Counted from the first letter of the stretch, positions 1 through 6,947 are shown. The stretch is 7,727 bases of DNA from Methylophilaceae bacterium (GCA_009926525.1 RFOR01000030.1:1-7727), one strand, 5' to 3'. Notes: generated by a model not told the origin, from the sequence alone. Program-made: numbers and translations.

Positions 1-325
1 TAATTTAGATAAAGAAGCCGAAAGATTTGATGTCATTATTAGCAATCCGCCCTATATTGCACAAGATGACGAACATCTTAAACAAGGCGATTTACGCTTT
101 GAGCCTTTATCAGCATTAGCTTCTGGCGTTGATGGTTTGGACGATATTCGGAAAATCACTCAAGACGCGCCCGATTACCTCAACCCAAATGGCTGGCTAA
201 TGCTTGAGCATGGTTACGACCAAGCTGATGCAGTTTATTTATTATTAAAAGCACGAGGCTTTAGCCAAATTGACCATGCAAAAGACATCGCGGGCACGCT
301 GCGCGTCACATTTGGCGCAATTTAA
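1..325 (+). CDS. prmC: PrmC (HemK) release-factor glutamine methyltransferase, 3' part only
   Basis: The gene is cut by the left edge; the first complete codon is at base 2, and about 107 C-terminal residues remain. PrmC uses S-adenosylmethionine to methylate the glutamine of the GGQ motif in release factors RF1 and RF2 in the cytoplasm, which improves translation termination. Seen in the sequence: the catalytic NPPY tetrapeptide at bases 44-55, preceded by hydrophobic residues (FDVIIS). It is followed by the family-typical run of an acidic/HL segment, [13 protein letters not shown]-like text and a GLDDIR block, and then the last strand and helix pair of a Rossmann-fold methyltransferase ([11 protein letters not shown]). 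NPPY marks amino-group methyltransferases, and the text downstream of it is specific to PrmC rather than PrmB or a DNA methylase. The stop is TAA at 323-325. The N-terminal helical domain and the glycine-rich SAM loop lie outside the window. Nothing looks broken. Confidence 0.93.
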   Translation, partial: NLDKEAERFDVIISNPPYIAQDDEHLKQGDLRFEPLSALASGVDGLDDIRKITQDAPDYLNPNGWLMLEHGYDQADAVYLLLKARGFSQIDHAKDIAGTLRVTFGAI

Positions 326-342
326 CGCGGCCATAGTATAAT
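312..342 (+). promoter_or_regulatory. Putative sigma-70 promoter of metX
   Basis: A perfect -10 hexamer TATAAT lies at 337-342 in the 23-base prmC-metX gap. The best -35 candidate is TTGGCG at 312-317, inside the end of prmC, with a 19-base spacer that is longer than ideal. A start site 6-8 bases after the -10 would fall at about 348-350, on or next to the metX ATG at 349. The -10 is seen directly; promoter function and the start site are inferred. Confidence 0.5.
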
Positions 343-348
343 CAGCGC

Positions 349-1476
349 ATGTCAGAAAATTCATACGTCGGCATCGTTGCCCCACAAATCGCGCATTTTA
401 ATGAGCCACTCACGCTAAAAAGCGGTCAAGTGTTGCCTCAGTTCAACCTTATTTATGAGACTTACGGCGAACTCAATGCCGATAAATCCAATGCTGTAAT
501 GATATGCCATGCGCTTTCTGGGCACCATCATGTGGCGGGCAAGCATCACGAAGATGACAAAAATCCTGGCTGGTGGGATAACCTTATCGGCCCTGGTAAA
601 CCGCTTGATACTAATAAATTTTTTGTGATTGGCCTGAATAATCTTGGAGGCTGTCATGGAAGTAGTGGCCCACTCAGTACAAATCCAGATACGGATAGAC
701 CATGGGGTGCAACTTTCCCGATTGTAACGGTTGAAGATTGGGTCAATTCACAAGCCCGATTAGCAGATTTTCTAGGCATTAAACAACTCGCCGCAGTGCT
801 AGGAGGTAGCCTGGGTGGCATGCAGGCTTTACAATGGGCTATCGCTTATCCTGAGCGTATGCGCCACGCTTTGGTCATTGCCTCAGCCCCTAATTTAACA
901 GCCCAGAATATTGCATTTAATGAAGTGGCGCGCCAAGCGATCATTACTGATCCTGAATTTTACGAAGGCGACTATTTTAATCATGGCGTTTTGCCGCGAA
1001 GAGGTTTGCGCATTGCGCGCATGTTGGGTCACATTACTTATTTGAGCGATGACGCAATGGGCGCAAAATTCGGCCGAAAATTACGCGATGGCATTATCAA
1101 ATACGGCTTTGATGTTGAATTTGAAATGGAATCTTACTTGCGTTATCAAGGCGATAAATTCGCTGGTGAGTTTGATGCGAATACTTATTTACGCATGACC
1201 CGCGCTTTAGATTACTTTGATCCTGCGTTTGAATATGGTGGCGATTTATCACTAGCTTTGGCCAAAGTCACGGCTGACTTTTTGGTAGTTTCATTTACTA
1301 GCGATTGGCGTTTCTCGCCAGCGCGTTCACGCGAGATCGTCAAAGCCTTACTTGATAATGAGCTTTCAGTAAGCTATGCGGAAGTCACAGCAGCACATGG
1401 CCACGATGCCTTCTTAATGCCTGATGCGCATTATCACAACATCATGCGTGCTTACTTTGCAAAGACTGAGGTGTGA
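349..1476 (+). CDS. metX: MetX homoserine O-acyltransferase (probably O-succinyltransferase, MetXS type)
   Basis: This 375-residue, full-length alpha/beta-hydrolase-fold enzyme carries out the first committed step of methionine synthesis, acylating the hydroxyl of L-homoserine. Motifs seen: ALSGHHH (55-61); the nucleophile elbow GGSLGGMQ with Ser154; a conserved Arg at 224 in RIARMLG; the acid Asp319 in SDWRFSP; and His352 in HGHDAFL, followed by Asp353. The residue two after the catalytic Asp is Arg321. From my memory of the family, Arg here marks succinyl-CoA-using enzymes and Leu marks acetyl-CoA users, so I favour succinyltransferase although most databases would say acetyltransferase. 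The start at 349 is the only reasonable ATG: an in-frame TAG lies at 334-336, and the N-terminus ([12 protein letters not shown]) matches the family. There is no Shine-Dalgarno sequence upstream. metW follows one base after the stop, so the two are almost certainly cotranscribed. There is no room for a SAM riboswitch between prmC and metX. Confidence 0.96.
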   Translation: MSENSYVGIVAPQIAHFNEPLTLKSGQVLPQFNLIYETYGELNADKSNAVMICHALSGHHHVAGKHHEDDKNPGWWDNLIGPGKPLDTNKFFVIGLNNLGGCHGSSGPLSTNPDTDRPWGATFPIVTVEDWVNSQARLADFLGIKQLAAVLGGSLGGMQALQWAIAYPERMRHALVIASAPNLTAQNIAFNEVARQAIITDPEFYEGDYFNHGVLPRRGLRIARMLGHITYLSDDAMGAKFGRKLRDGIIKYGFDVEFEMESYLRYQGDKFAGEFDANTYLRMTRALDYFDPAFEYGGDLSLALAKVTADFLVVSFTSDWRFSPARSREIVKALLDNELSVSYAEVTAAHGHDAFLMPDAHYHNIMRAYFAKTEV

Positions 1477-1477
1477 T

Positions 1478-2098
1478 ATGGGAAATCTAGAAAAAAATAT
1501 CGCACTCAATGCTGAAAACCGTGCTGACTTTGAATTAATTGCTAAATGGATTTCTCCAAATGCTAAGGTGCTGGACTTGGGTTGCGGCGATGGCGCTTTG
1601 CTGACTAAGCTTCGCAAAACACACAATGTGCGCGCTTACGGCGTTGAAAAAGACGATGCAAATTGGCTAAAAGCCATGAATAACGGCATTGATGTGATTC
1701 AGATGGACTTGGAATCAGGCTTGTCTGGCTTTGAAGCGCAGTCTTTTGATGTGGTGATTTTGTCGCAAACCTTGCAAGCGGTGCTGAACACAGAGGCGAT
1801 TGTTAAAGAGATGCTTCGTGTGGGTCGTGAAGTGATTGTAACTTTTCCAAACTTTGGCTATTGGCGTTATCGCTTCCAATTGGCATTGGCTGGCCATATG
1901 CCTGTTTCTGATACCTTGCCGTACCAGTGGTATGACACACCCAACGTCCATTTATGCACAATTCAAGACTTTGATGAATTCTGCCGTAAAAGCGATATTG
2001 TGATTCAAGAGCGCTTGGTGCTTAACGATAAAGAGGCTGTGCACTTTATGCCAAATATAATGGGGGCTTTGGCGATGTATCGCCTGCGCGCTAAATAA
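1478..2098 (+). CDS. metW: MetW, methionine-biosynthesis methyltransferase-like protein
   Basis: A 206-residue class I SAM-dependent methyltransferase-fold protein of the MetW family. Seen: the SAM-binding loop VLDLGCGDG (31-39), the acidic end of strand 2 (GVEKDD, 55-60), SQTLQA (96-101), EMLRVG (111-116), FPNFGYWR (123-130) and LPYQWYDTPNVH (147-158), all characteristic of MetW. The start is taken at 1478 because GAGGT at 1468-1472 is well spaced before it and the family begins at this point. An in-frame ATG at 1424 would add 18 residues that overlap the end of metX and lack family likeness. The gene lies one base after the metX stop, the usual metX-metW pairing in proteobacteria. The exact biochemical role is not firmly settled in my knowledge; MetW has been reported to act together with MetX and may modulate it rather than methylate a known substrate. 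The stop overlaps the end of the convergent gene by 8 bases. Confidence 0.95.
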   Translation: MGNLEKNIALNAENRADFELIAKWISPNAKVLDLGCGDGALLTKLRKTHNVRAYGVEKDDANWLKAMNNGIDVIQMDLESGLSGFEAQSFDVVILSQTLQAVLNTEAIVKEMLRVGREVIVTFPNFGYWRYRFQLALAGHMPVSDTLPYQWYDTPNVHLCTIQDFDEFCRKSDIVIQERLVLNDKEAVHFMPNIMGALAMYRLRAK

Positions 2099-2753
2099 GT
2101 CTTAGCAAGCCTAGTAAACCAAACCCCAAGACCAGCAATCCGCTAGCACGTCTCACCCAAATATTTTGCAATACGGTTTTGAGCCTAACGGCTGCCATGC
2201 CCATGGTGACCAAAGTGGGTAATGTCCCAAGCCCAAAAGCCAGCATCAGCAATCCCCCGCTCATCGCACTTCCTGTGGCAATCGCCGCAATCAAAACGCT
2301 ATATACCAAGCCGCAGGGCAACCATCCCCATAAGCCACCCAAAATTAAAGCCTGTCTACAATTTTGCACAGGAATATAACGTTTTGAATAAGGCTGTAGT
2401 ATTTTCCAGATGGCTTTTCCAGCGCTTTCTAAATAAGTCACACCATGCCAAATGCCAGCTAAATAAAGTCCAAGCGCAATGAGCATTAAACAACTGATGC
2501 CGGATAAAACGTGTTGTATGGGCAAGACGTGTTGTAGAAAAAAGCTGGATGCGCCCACTAAACCGGCAATCGCACCAGCGAGCGTGTAACTTAAAATCCG
2601 CCCTACGTTGTAGGTCAATAAAAAAGGGATTTTGGATTTGCTTTTTGGTAAGTGCATGCTTACTGCGCCGACAATCCCACCACACATGCCAACACAATGG
2701 CCGCCACCAAGCAGGCCGACTAAAAAAGCACTCATTAAACTTAATTCAAGCAT
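2091..2753 (-). CDS. TauE/SafE-like (UreH/DsbD-type) membrane protein
   Basis: A 220-residue integral inner-membrane protein of the family usually annotated 'sulfite exporter TauE/SafE family' or 'cytochrome c biogenesis protein transmembrane region'. Hydrophobic segments lie near residues 5-33, 44-66, 82-103, 135-159, 164-187 and 203-219, about six helices. Conserved polar residues sit in membrane segments: GGGHCVGMCGG (16-26; His19, Cys20, Cys24) and GWLPCGLVY (143-151; Cys147), followed by GLGTLP (174-179). These match the two-repeat design of the DsbD/UreH-like superfamily; relatives are often linked to copper handling and cbb3 oxidase assembly (ccoGHIS), so metal or thiol chemistry is more plausible than sulfite export. 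No cco genes are visible here. The ATG at 2751-2753 is the first after an in-frame stop (2772-2774), but neither it nor Met7 has a clear ribosome binding site. It is the only gene on the minus strand, convergent with metW and divergent from ampG. Confidence 0.85.
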   Translation of the reverse strand: MLELSLMSAFLVGLLGGGHCVGMCGGIVGAVSMHLPKSKSKIPFLLTYNVGRILSYTLAGAIAGLVGASSFFLQHVLPIQHVLSGISCLMLIALGLYLAGIWHGVTYLESAGKAIWKILQPYSKRYIPVQNCRQALILGGLWGWLPCGLVYSVLIAAIATGSAMSGGLLMLAFGLGTLPTLVTMGMAAVRLKTVLQNIWVRRASGLLVLGFGLLGLLRLI

Positions 2754-2755
2754 GC

Positions 2756-2764
2756 TGATATTGT
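2756..2764 (+). promoter_or_regulatory. Weak extended -10 candidate for the ampG-like gene
   Basis: TG-A-TATTGT at 2756-2764 resembles an extended -10 element, but no good -35 is found about 17 bases upstream. A start site near 2771 would lie downstream of the ATG at 2768 and upstream of the ATG at 2801. It fits with use of the later start but is weak by itself. Confidence 0.2.
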
Positions 2765-2800
2765 GGCATGACTAGGTACTTTTCGGGTAATGTTGAGCCT

Positions 2801-4060
2801 ATGAAAAACAACGACCATTTTTTACAAGCCCTGCTTAATAAGCGCATGTTGATTTGTATTTTCACAGGCTTTAGTTCGGGTTTGCCACTTTATATTCTGA
2901 TTAGTTTGCTTCCCGCTTGGCTAAAAAGCGAAGGCGTTTCACTTAAAGAGATCGGCTTGTTTGCGCTGATTGGCCTGCCATTTACTTGGAAGTTTATTTG
3001 GGCGCCTTTGTTTGACCGATATGCACTTCCCTTTGGTCGCCGCCGTGGGTGGTTGCTCATTACACAAATTGGTTTGCTTATTACGTTGCCAGTCTTTGGA
3101 TTTTTCCATCCGCAATTAGATATCCGCACTATCGCGTTTTTCTGTGTGTTGGTCGCATTTTTAAGTGCCAGCCAAGATGTGGTACTTGATGCTTATAGAC
3201 GAGAGTTGTTGCCTGACGTTGAGCTTGGTCTTGGTAACGCAGTGCACGTCAATGCCTATAAAATTGCTAGCTTAGTGCCAGGTTCTTTGTCCTTAATCTT
3301 GGCCGACCACATGGACTGGTCTAACGTATTTATGATTACGGCTTTGTTTATGCTGCCGGGCTTGGTGATGACTTTATTAATCACAGAGCCAGTACTTAAA
3401 AACGTCGCCCCAAAAACCTTACGTGCGGCTGTAGTTGAGCCATTTAAGGAATTTATTGCGCGCAATGGATTAAAAAGTGCGCTCACCGTTTTGCTGTTCA
3501 TCTTTTTGTATAAATTAGGCGATAGCATGGCAACTGCTTTGGCGACCCCGTTTTATCTTGAGATGGGTTTTAGCAAAACTGAAATTGGCTTAGTTGCAAA
3601 AAATGCAGGGCTTTGGCCTAGCGTGATTGGCGGTATGTTGGGCGGAGTTTGGATGATGCGTTTAGGCATTAACCGTGCCTTGTGGATTTTTGGTGCAGTG
3701 CAAATGATTGCCATTTTAGGCTTTGCTTGGTTGGCAACGGTTGGCCATAGTTTGCCTTGGCTCGCGTTGGTGATTGGTTTAGAGGCGTTGGGCGTGGGCC
3801 TTGGCACGGCGGCATTTGTGGCCTTCATCGCTCACACGACCAATCCACTTTATACTGCAACGCAATTTGCTTTGTTTACAAGCTTAGCTGCAGTACCACG
3901 GACTTTTGCCAACGCCGCAACGGGTTATTTGGTGGAGTATTTTGGTTGGGTTAACTTTTTTGTGCTGTGTTTTGTTCTGGCGATTCCCGGCATGTTGTTG
4001 CTATTAAAAGTTGCCCCTTGGAAAGTCACCCCTAACCCGCAGATTAATGGGAATGTGTAA
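2801..4060 (+). CDS. ampG: AmpG-family muropeptide permease (MFS transporter)
   Basis: A 419-residue (430 from the earlier ATG at 2768) major-facilitator membrane protein with about 12 or more hydrophobic segments. AmpG imports GlcNAc-anhydro-MurNAc and its peptides from the periplasm for cell-wall recycling; in many Gram-negatives these fragments also control AmpC beta-lactamase. Seen (numbered from the ATG at 2768): GFSSGLPL (34-41), AWLKSEGVSLKEIGLFALIG (50-69), the AmpG-typical loop DRYALPFGRRRGW (83-95), ASQDVVLDAYRRELLP (134-149) and YKLGDS (248-253). I prefer the start at 2801 (MKNNDHFLQALL) because family members begin about 20-25 residues before GFSSGLP and because starting at 2768 would leave only 14 bases to the divergent gene. 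Neither start has a strong ribosome binding site. Close paralogues in the family may carry other substrates, so the exact cargo is inferred. No beta-lactamase or ampR is nearby. Confidence 0.88.
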   Translation: MKNNDHFLQALLNKRMLICIFTGFSSGLPLYILISLLPAWLKSEGVSLKEIGLFALIGLPFTWKFIWAPLFDRYALPFGRRRGWLLITQIGLLITLPVFGFFHPQLDIRTIAFFCVLVAFLSASQDVVLDAYRRELLPDVELGLGNAVHVNAYKIASLVPGSLSLILADHMDWSNVFMITALFMLPGLVMTLLITEPVLKNVAPKTLRAAVVEPFKEFIARNGLKSALTVLLFIFLYKLGDSMATALATPFYLEMGFSKTEIGLVAKNAGLWPSVIGGMLGGVWMMRLGINRALWIFGAVQMIAILGFAWLATVGHSLPWLALVIGLEALGVGLGTAAFVAFIAHTTNPLYTATQFALFTSLAAVPRTFANAATGYLVEYFGWVNFFVLCFVLAIPGMLLLLKVAPWKVTPNPQINGNV

Positions 4061-4061
4061 G

Positions 4062-4081
4062 CCCGCCTGTTCGGGTATAAT
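4062..4081 (+). promoter_or_regulatory. Putative promoter -10 with adjacent inverted repeat, upstream of the FmdB gene
   Basis: A perfect TATAAT lies at 4076-4081, with a likely start site near 4088 and a 20-base leader containing AGGAG at 4097-4101, six bases before the ATG at 4108. No good -35 is seen at the right distance. Directly before the -10 is a small inverted repeat, CCCG (4062-4065) and CGGG (4072-4075), separated by six bases. It could be a weak hairpin ending ampG or a protein-binding site, but the four-pair stem is too short to be convincing. Confidence 0.45.
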
Positions 4082-4107
4082 TCTGTTTTTTCGAGTAGGA
4101 GCGTGAT

Positions 4108-4389
4108 ATGCCTATTTATGATTACCAATGCACAAGTTGTGGCTTTAAAAAAGAAGTGATGCGCAAGGTCAGCGAGCCTAGTGTCACAGCTTGTCCAGAA
4201 TGCAGTAAAGAAAGCTTTGCAAAGCAAGTTTCAGCGCCAGCTTTTCAATTGAATGGCACGGGTTGGTACGCCACTGATTTTAAGGGCGGTTCTGCTAAGC
4301 CCAATACAAGCAAACTAGACGCGAGCGTTTCTGAAACAAAAGCAGAAGCCGCTTCAGCAGCTTGTGCAACTGGTTGCGCTTGTCACTAA
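4108..4389 (+). CDS. FmdB-family small zinc-ribbon protein
   Basis: A 93-residue soluble protein that starts with the hallmark MPIYDYQCTSCG. The paired cysteines Cys8/Cys11 and Cys29/Cys32 (CPEC) form a predicted zinc ribbon over residues 1-42. A conserved patch, FQLNGTGWYATDFKG (46-60), follows, then a low-complexity Ala/Ser/Lys tail ending in a second cysteine cluster, Cys86, Cys90, Cys92 and His93. The family was named after a putative regulator of formamidase genes, but no general function is established; I would not transfer the regulator label. The ribosome binding site AGGAG (4097-4101) supports the start strongly. It lies 29 bases upstream of the DUF502 gene and near aspS, an order common in betaproteobacteria as far as I recall, which suggests a housekeeping rather than formamide-related role. 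The tail cluster could bind a metal on its own. Confidence 0.92.
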   Translation: MPIYDYQCTSCGFKKEVMRKVSEPSVTACPECSKESFAKQVSAPAFQLNGTGWYATDFKGGSAKPNTSKLDASVSETKAEAASAACATGCACH

Positions 4390-4418
4390 GCGATTTATAA
4401 ATAGAGCAAAAGCGAAAT

Positions 4419-5057
4419 ATGAAAAAAAACTTTATTACCGGTTTATTGGTGCTTGTTCCACTGTTTATCACAGTATGGGTGCTCAGCACGCTGATTAGCG
4501 TGATGGACCAAAGCTTGTTGTTATTGCCTGTTGAATGGCGTCCAGAAGCACAGCTTGGCCGTACCGTCCCTGGCATTGGCGCAATTTTAACCTTGCTGAT
4601 TATTTTGTTCACAGGCGTGATTGCCACTAATTTTTTTGGTAAGCGCTTAGTTGCGCTTTGGGAAGCGATGCTTGCCCGTGTGCCAGTCGTTAAGTCGATT
4701 TATTCAAGTGTTAAGCAAGTGTCTGATACTTTATTTTCAGACTCAGGCAATGCGTTTCGTAAGGCTTTGTTGGTGCAATATCCACGCCAAGGATGCTGGA
4801 CGATTGCCTTTATGACAGGTCATCCAGGTGGTGATGTAGCGAACCATCTGAAAGGTGATTATGTCAGTGTTTATGTACCAACCACGCCTAATCCAACCTC
4901 TGGTTTTTTCTTGATGATGCACCAAAGCGATGTGATTGAATTGCACATGAGCGTGGATGAAGCTTTGAAATACATTATTTCTATGGGTGTGGTTGCACCG
5001 GCGGTGCTGCCGACCTTAGAACATGATCCTGGCGTTGATGAAACATCAGACGCTTAA
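4419..5057 (+). CDS. DUF502 family membrane protein
   Basis: A 212-residue protein with two predicted membrane helices, about residues 5-28 and 52-73, and then a soluble domain of about 135 residues. Family signatures seen: LARVPVVKSIYSSVKQ (85-100), VPTTPNPTSGF (153-163) and MSVDEALKYIISMGVV (177-192). The N-terminus (MKKNFITGLLVLVPLFITVWV) is typical of the family and acts as the first membrane segment rather than a cleaved signal. Function is unknown to me. Homologues are widespread in Gram-negatives and often sit next to FmdB and aspS genes, as here. The start at 4419 has only a poor upstream purine stretch (GCGAAAT), so translation may depend partly on transcription and translation of the gene 29 bases upstream. 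Residues after about 200 are acidic and probably disordered. Confidence 0.92.
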   Translation: MKKNFITGLLVLVPLFITVWVLSTLISVMDQSLLLLPVEWRPEAQLGRTVPGIGAILTLLIILFTGVIATNFFGKRLVALWEAMLARVPVVKSIYSSVKQVSDTLFSDSGNAFRKALLVQYPRQGCWTIAFMTGHPGGDVANHLKGDYVSVYVPTTPNPTSGFFLMMHQSDVIELHMSVDEALKYIISMGVVAPAVLPTLEHDPGVDETSDA

Positions 5058-5061
5058 TTTA

Positions 5062-5090
5062 TTGATTCACTTTTAACATTATTTTCTAAA
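5062..5090 (+). promoter_or_regulatory. Possible weak promoter for aspS
   Basis: In the 45-base AT-rich gap before aspS, TTGATT (5062-5067) and TCTAAA (5085-5090) each match 4 of 6 consensus bases at an ideal 17-base spacing. Any transcript would start near 5097, leaving almost no leader. AT-rich gaps give such matches by chance, so this is only a candidate; read-through from the DUF502 gene may suffice. Confidence 0.25.
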
Positions 5091-5102
5091 GAACTTTTTA
5101 AT

Positions 5103-6890
5103 ATGCGTACTCATTACTGCGGACATGTAAACCGCGACCTCATTGGCCAAACAGTAACTTTATGTGGTTGGGCGCATCGTCGTCGTGACCACGGCGGCGT
5201 TATTTTTATCGACTTGCGTGACCGTGAAGGTATGGCGCAAATTGTGATTGATCCAGACACCCCAGAAACATTCGCAATTGCAGAAACAGTTCGTAGTGAA
5301 TTCGTATTGAAAGTGACTTGTAAAGTTCGTGCGCGTCCTGAAGGCACCGTGAACCCAAATATGCCTACAGGCGAAGTGGAAATGTTGGCAACAGAGATTG
5401 AAATCCTCAATCCATCGCTCACGCCCCCATTTATGCTGGATGATGAAAATTTAACTGAAACTGTGCGTCTTGAGCACCGTTATATCGACCTCCGTCGCCC
5501 AGCGATGCAAAAAAACATGATGTTGCGCTACCGCGTGGCTAAAACTTTGCGTGACCATTTGGATAGCAACGGTTTTATTGAAGTTGAAACGCCAATGCTG
5601 ACGCGCAGTACCCCAGAAGGTGCACGTGATTACTTGGTACCAAGCCGTGTGCATCATGGTATGTTCTTCGCCTTGCCACAGTCACCACAGCTATTCAAAC
5701 AATTATTGATGGTGTCAGGTTTTGACCGTTACTTCCAGATCACTAAATGTTTCCGTGATGAAGATTTGCGCGCAGACCGTCAGCCAGAATTTACCCAAGT
5801 GGATATTGAGACTTCGTTCTTGGGTGAAGAAGAGATTATGAACATTGTCGAAGACATGATTCGTAAGATGTTCAAAGGCGTGCAAGATATCGATTTGCCA
5901 GCAAAATTCCCACGTATGCCGTTCTCTGAAGCCATGACGCGTTATGGTTCAGATAAGCCAGATATGCGTGTCACACTTGAAATCACTGAGCTTTCAGATG
6001 TGATGAAAGATGTTGATTTCAAAGTGTTTGCGGGCGCTGCAAATATGGAAAATGGCCGTGTCGCAGCTTTGCGTGTGCCTAACGGTGCGGCTATCAGCCG
6101 TTCTGAAATCGACGCTTACACTGAGTTCGTGAAAATTTATGGCGCTAAAGGTTTGGCGTACATCAAGATTAACGACATTACCCAATTAAACGAAGAGGGC
6201 CTGCAAAGCCCTATCGTGAAGAACATTCACCAAACAGCGTTGAAAGCCATTATTGAGCGCACAGGCGCACAAAATGGCGACATCGTATTCTTTGGTGCAG
6301 ATAAAACTAAAGTGGTGAACGAAGCTTTGGGCGCGCTTCGCCTTAAAGTGGGTCACGACAAAGGCCATGTCGATGGGCGTGCTTGGGCGCCTTTATGGGT
6401 GGTCGACTTCCCAATGTTTGAACATGATGAAGAAGCAGATCGTTGGGTTGCCCTTCACCATCCATTCACGGCACCAAAAGACGGTCACGAAGACTTACTC
6501 ACGACTAACCCTGGCGCTTGCTTATCTAAAGCTTACGACATGGTGCTTAATGGCTGGGAAGTGGGCGGCGGTTCAGTGCGTATTCACAAACAAGACGTGC
6601 AATCAAAAGTATTTGATGCATTGAAGATTAGCAAAGAAGAAGCCCAAGAAAAATTCGGCTTCTTGCTTGATGCGCTTCAATACGGCGCGCCACCACATGG
6701 TGGTCTGGCGTTTGGTTTAGATCGTTTAGTGACTTTGATGGCAGGTGCTGAGTCTATTCGTGACGTAATTGCGTTCCCGAAAACACAACGTGCACAATGT
6801 TTGATGACAAATGCGCCAAACGAAGTAGATGAGAAACAACTACGCGAATTGCATATTCGAGTGCGTACGCCAAATGTCGCAGGCGCTTAA
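5103..6890 (+). CDS. aspS: Aspartyl-tRNA synthetase, probably non-discriminating (Asp/Asn)
   Basis: A 595-residue class II aminoacyl-tRNA synthetase of the bacterial AspRS type, full length. It charges tRNA-Asp with aspartate using ATP in the cytoplasm. Domains: N-terminal OB-fold anticodon-binding domain (about 1-105, with [11 protein letters not shown] at 23-32); a catalytic core including [10 protein letters not shown] (157-166); motif 2, [14 protein letters not shown] (217-230); the bacterial GAD insertion (about 290-420); HHPFTAP (452-458); and motif 3, GLAFGLDR (534-541). His30 and Gly81 occupy the positions that, from my memory of work on the Pseudomonas enzyme (His31/Gly82), go with the non-discriminating type that also makes Asp-tRNA-Asn for GatCAB amidation. 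Discriminating enzymes have Leu/Lys there. The ATG at 5103 opens the usual MRTHYCG N-terminus, though only AAGAA-like purines precede it. It lies 45 bases after the DUF502 gene and ends nine bases before a strong terminator. Confidence 0.97.
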   Translation: MRTHYCGHVNRDLIGQTVTLCGWAHRRRDHGGVIFIDLRDREGMAQIVIDPDTPETFAIAETVRSEFVLKVTCKVRARPEGTVNPNMPTGEVEMLATEIEILNPSLTPPFMLDDENLTETVRLEHRYIDLRRPAMQKNMMLRYRVAKTLRDHLDSNGFIEVETPMLTRSTPEGARDYLVPSRVHHGMFFALPQSPQLFKQLLMVSGFDRYFQITKCFRDEDLRADRQPEFTQVDIETSFLGEEEIMNIVEDMIRKMFKGVQDIDLPAKFPRMPFSEAMTRYGSDKPDMRVTLEITELSDVMKDVDFKVFAGAANMENGRVAALRVPNGAAISRSEIDAYTEFVKIYGAKGLAYIKINDITQLNEEGLQSPIVKNIHQTALKAIIERTGAQNGDIVFFGADKTKVVNEALGALRLKVGHDKGHVDGRAWAPLWVVDFPMFEHDEEADRWVALHHPFTAPKDGHEDLLTTNPGACLSKAYDMVLNGWEVGGGSVRIHKQDVQSKVFDALKISKEEAQEKFGFLLDALQYGAPPHGGLAFGLDRLVTLMAGAESIRDVIAFPKTQRAQCLMTNAPNEVDEKQLRELHIRVRTPNVAGA

Positions 6891-6898
6891 GTAGAAAG

Positions 6899-6926
6899 AA
6901 AAAGGCGCTTTGAAAGCGCCTTTTTT
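6899..6926 (+). terminator. Rho-independent terminator after aspS
   Basis: GGCGCTT (6904-6910) pairs perfectly with AAGCGCC (6914-6920) around a three-base loop. The stem is extended by A-T pairs from the A-run at 6899-6903 to the T-run at 6921-6925, and the T-tract ends at 6926. It is a textbook intrinsic terminator on the plus strand, beginning nine bases after the aspS stop. Because of the flanking A-run it could work in both directions, but no minus-strand gene ends here. Confidence 0.93.
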
Positions 6927-6947
6927 AATTTTCAGTGGATTGCATCT

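Noticed and set aside
326..348. A SAM riboswitch or other leader RNA in front of metX
   Set aside because: Only 23 bases separate prmC from metX and the -10 lies almost at the ATG, so there is no room.
1424..1477. A longer metW starting at the ATG at 1424
   Set aside because: The extra 18 residues overlap the end of metX, do not look like MetW, and the ATG at 1478 has a well-placed GAGGT.
1473..1480. The same GTGATATG octamer before metW and before the FmdB gene (4103-4110)
   Set aside because: In metW it includes the metX stop; the likeness is explained by start codon and spacer composition, and two copies are not evidence of a regulatory motif.
2356..2697. A second minus-strand open frame (113 codons) inside the TauE/SafE-like gene
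   Set aside because: It is out of frame with a clear membrane protein and consists of a His/Arg/Cys/Trp-rich shadow translation.
3925..4627. Minus-strand open frames of about 100-110 codons across the ampG end, FmdB gene and DUF502 gene
   Set aside because: All are antisense to recognised genes, with compositions typical of out-of-frame translation and no motifs.
5114..5422. Minus-strand open frame of about 100 codons within aspS
   Set aside because: It lies wholly inside a strongly conserved gene, has no family likeness and no ribosome binding site; it is a shadow of aspS codon use.
6904..6926. The GC-rich palindrome as a mobile repeat or attachment site
   Set aside because: It has a single copy in the window, a perfect short-loop stem and a T-tract right after aspS, which is a normal terminator.
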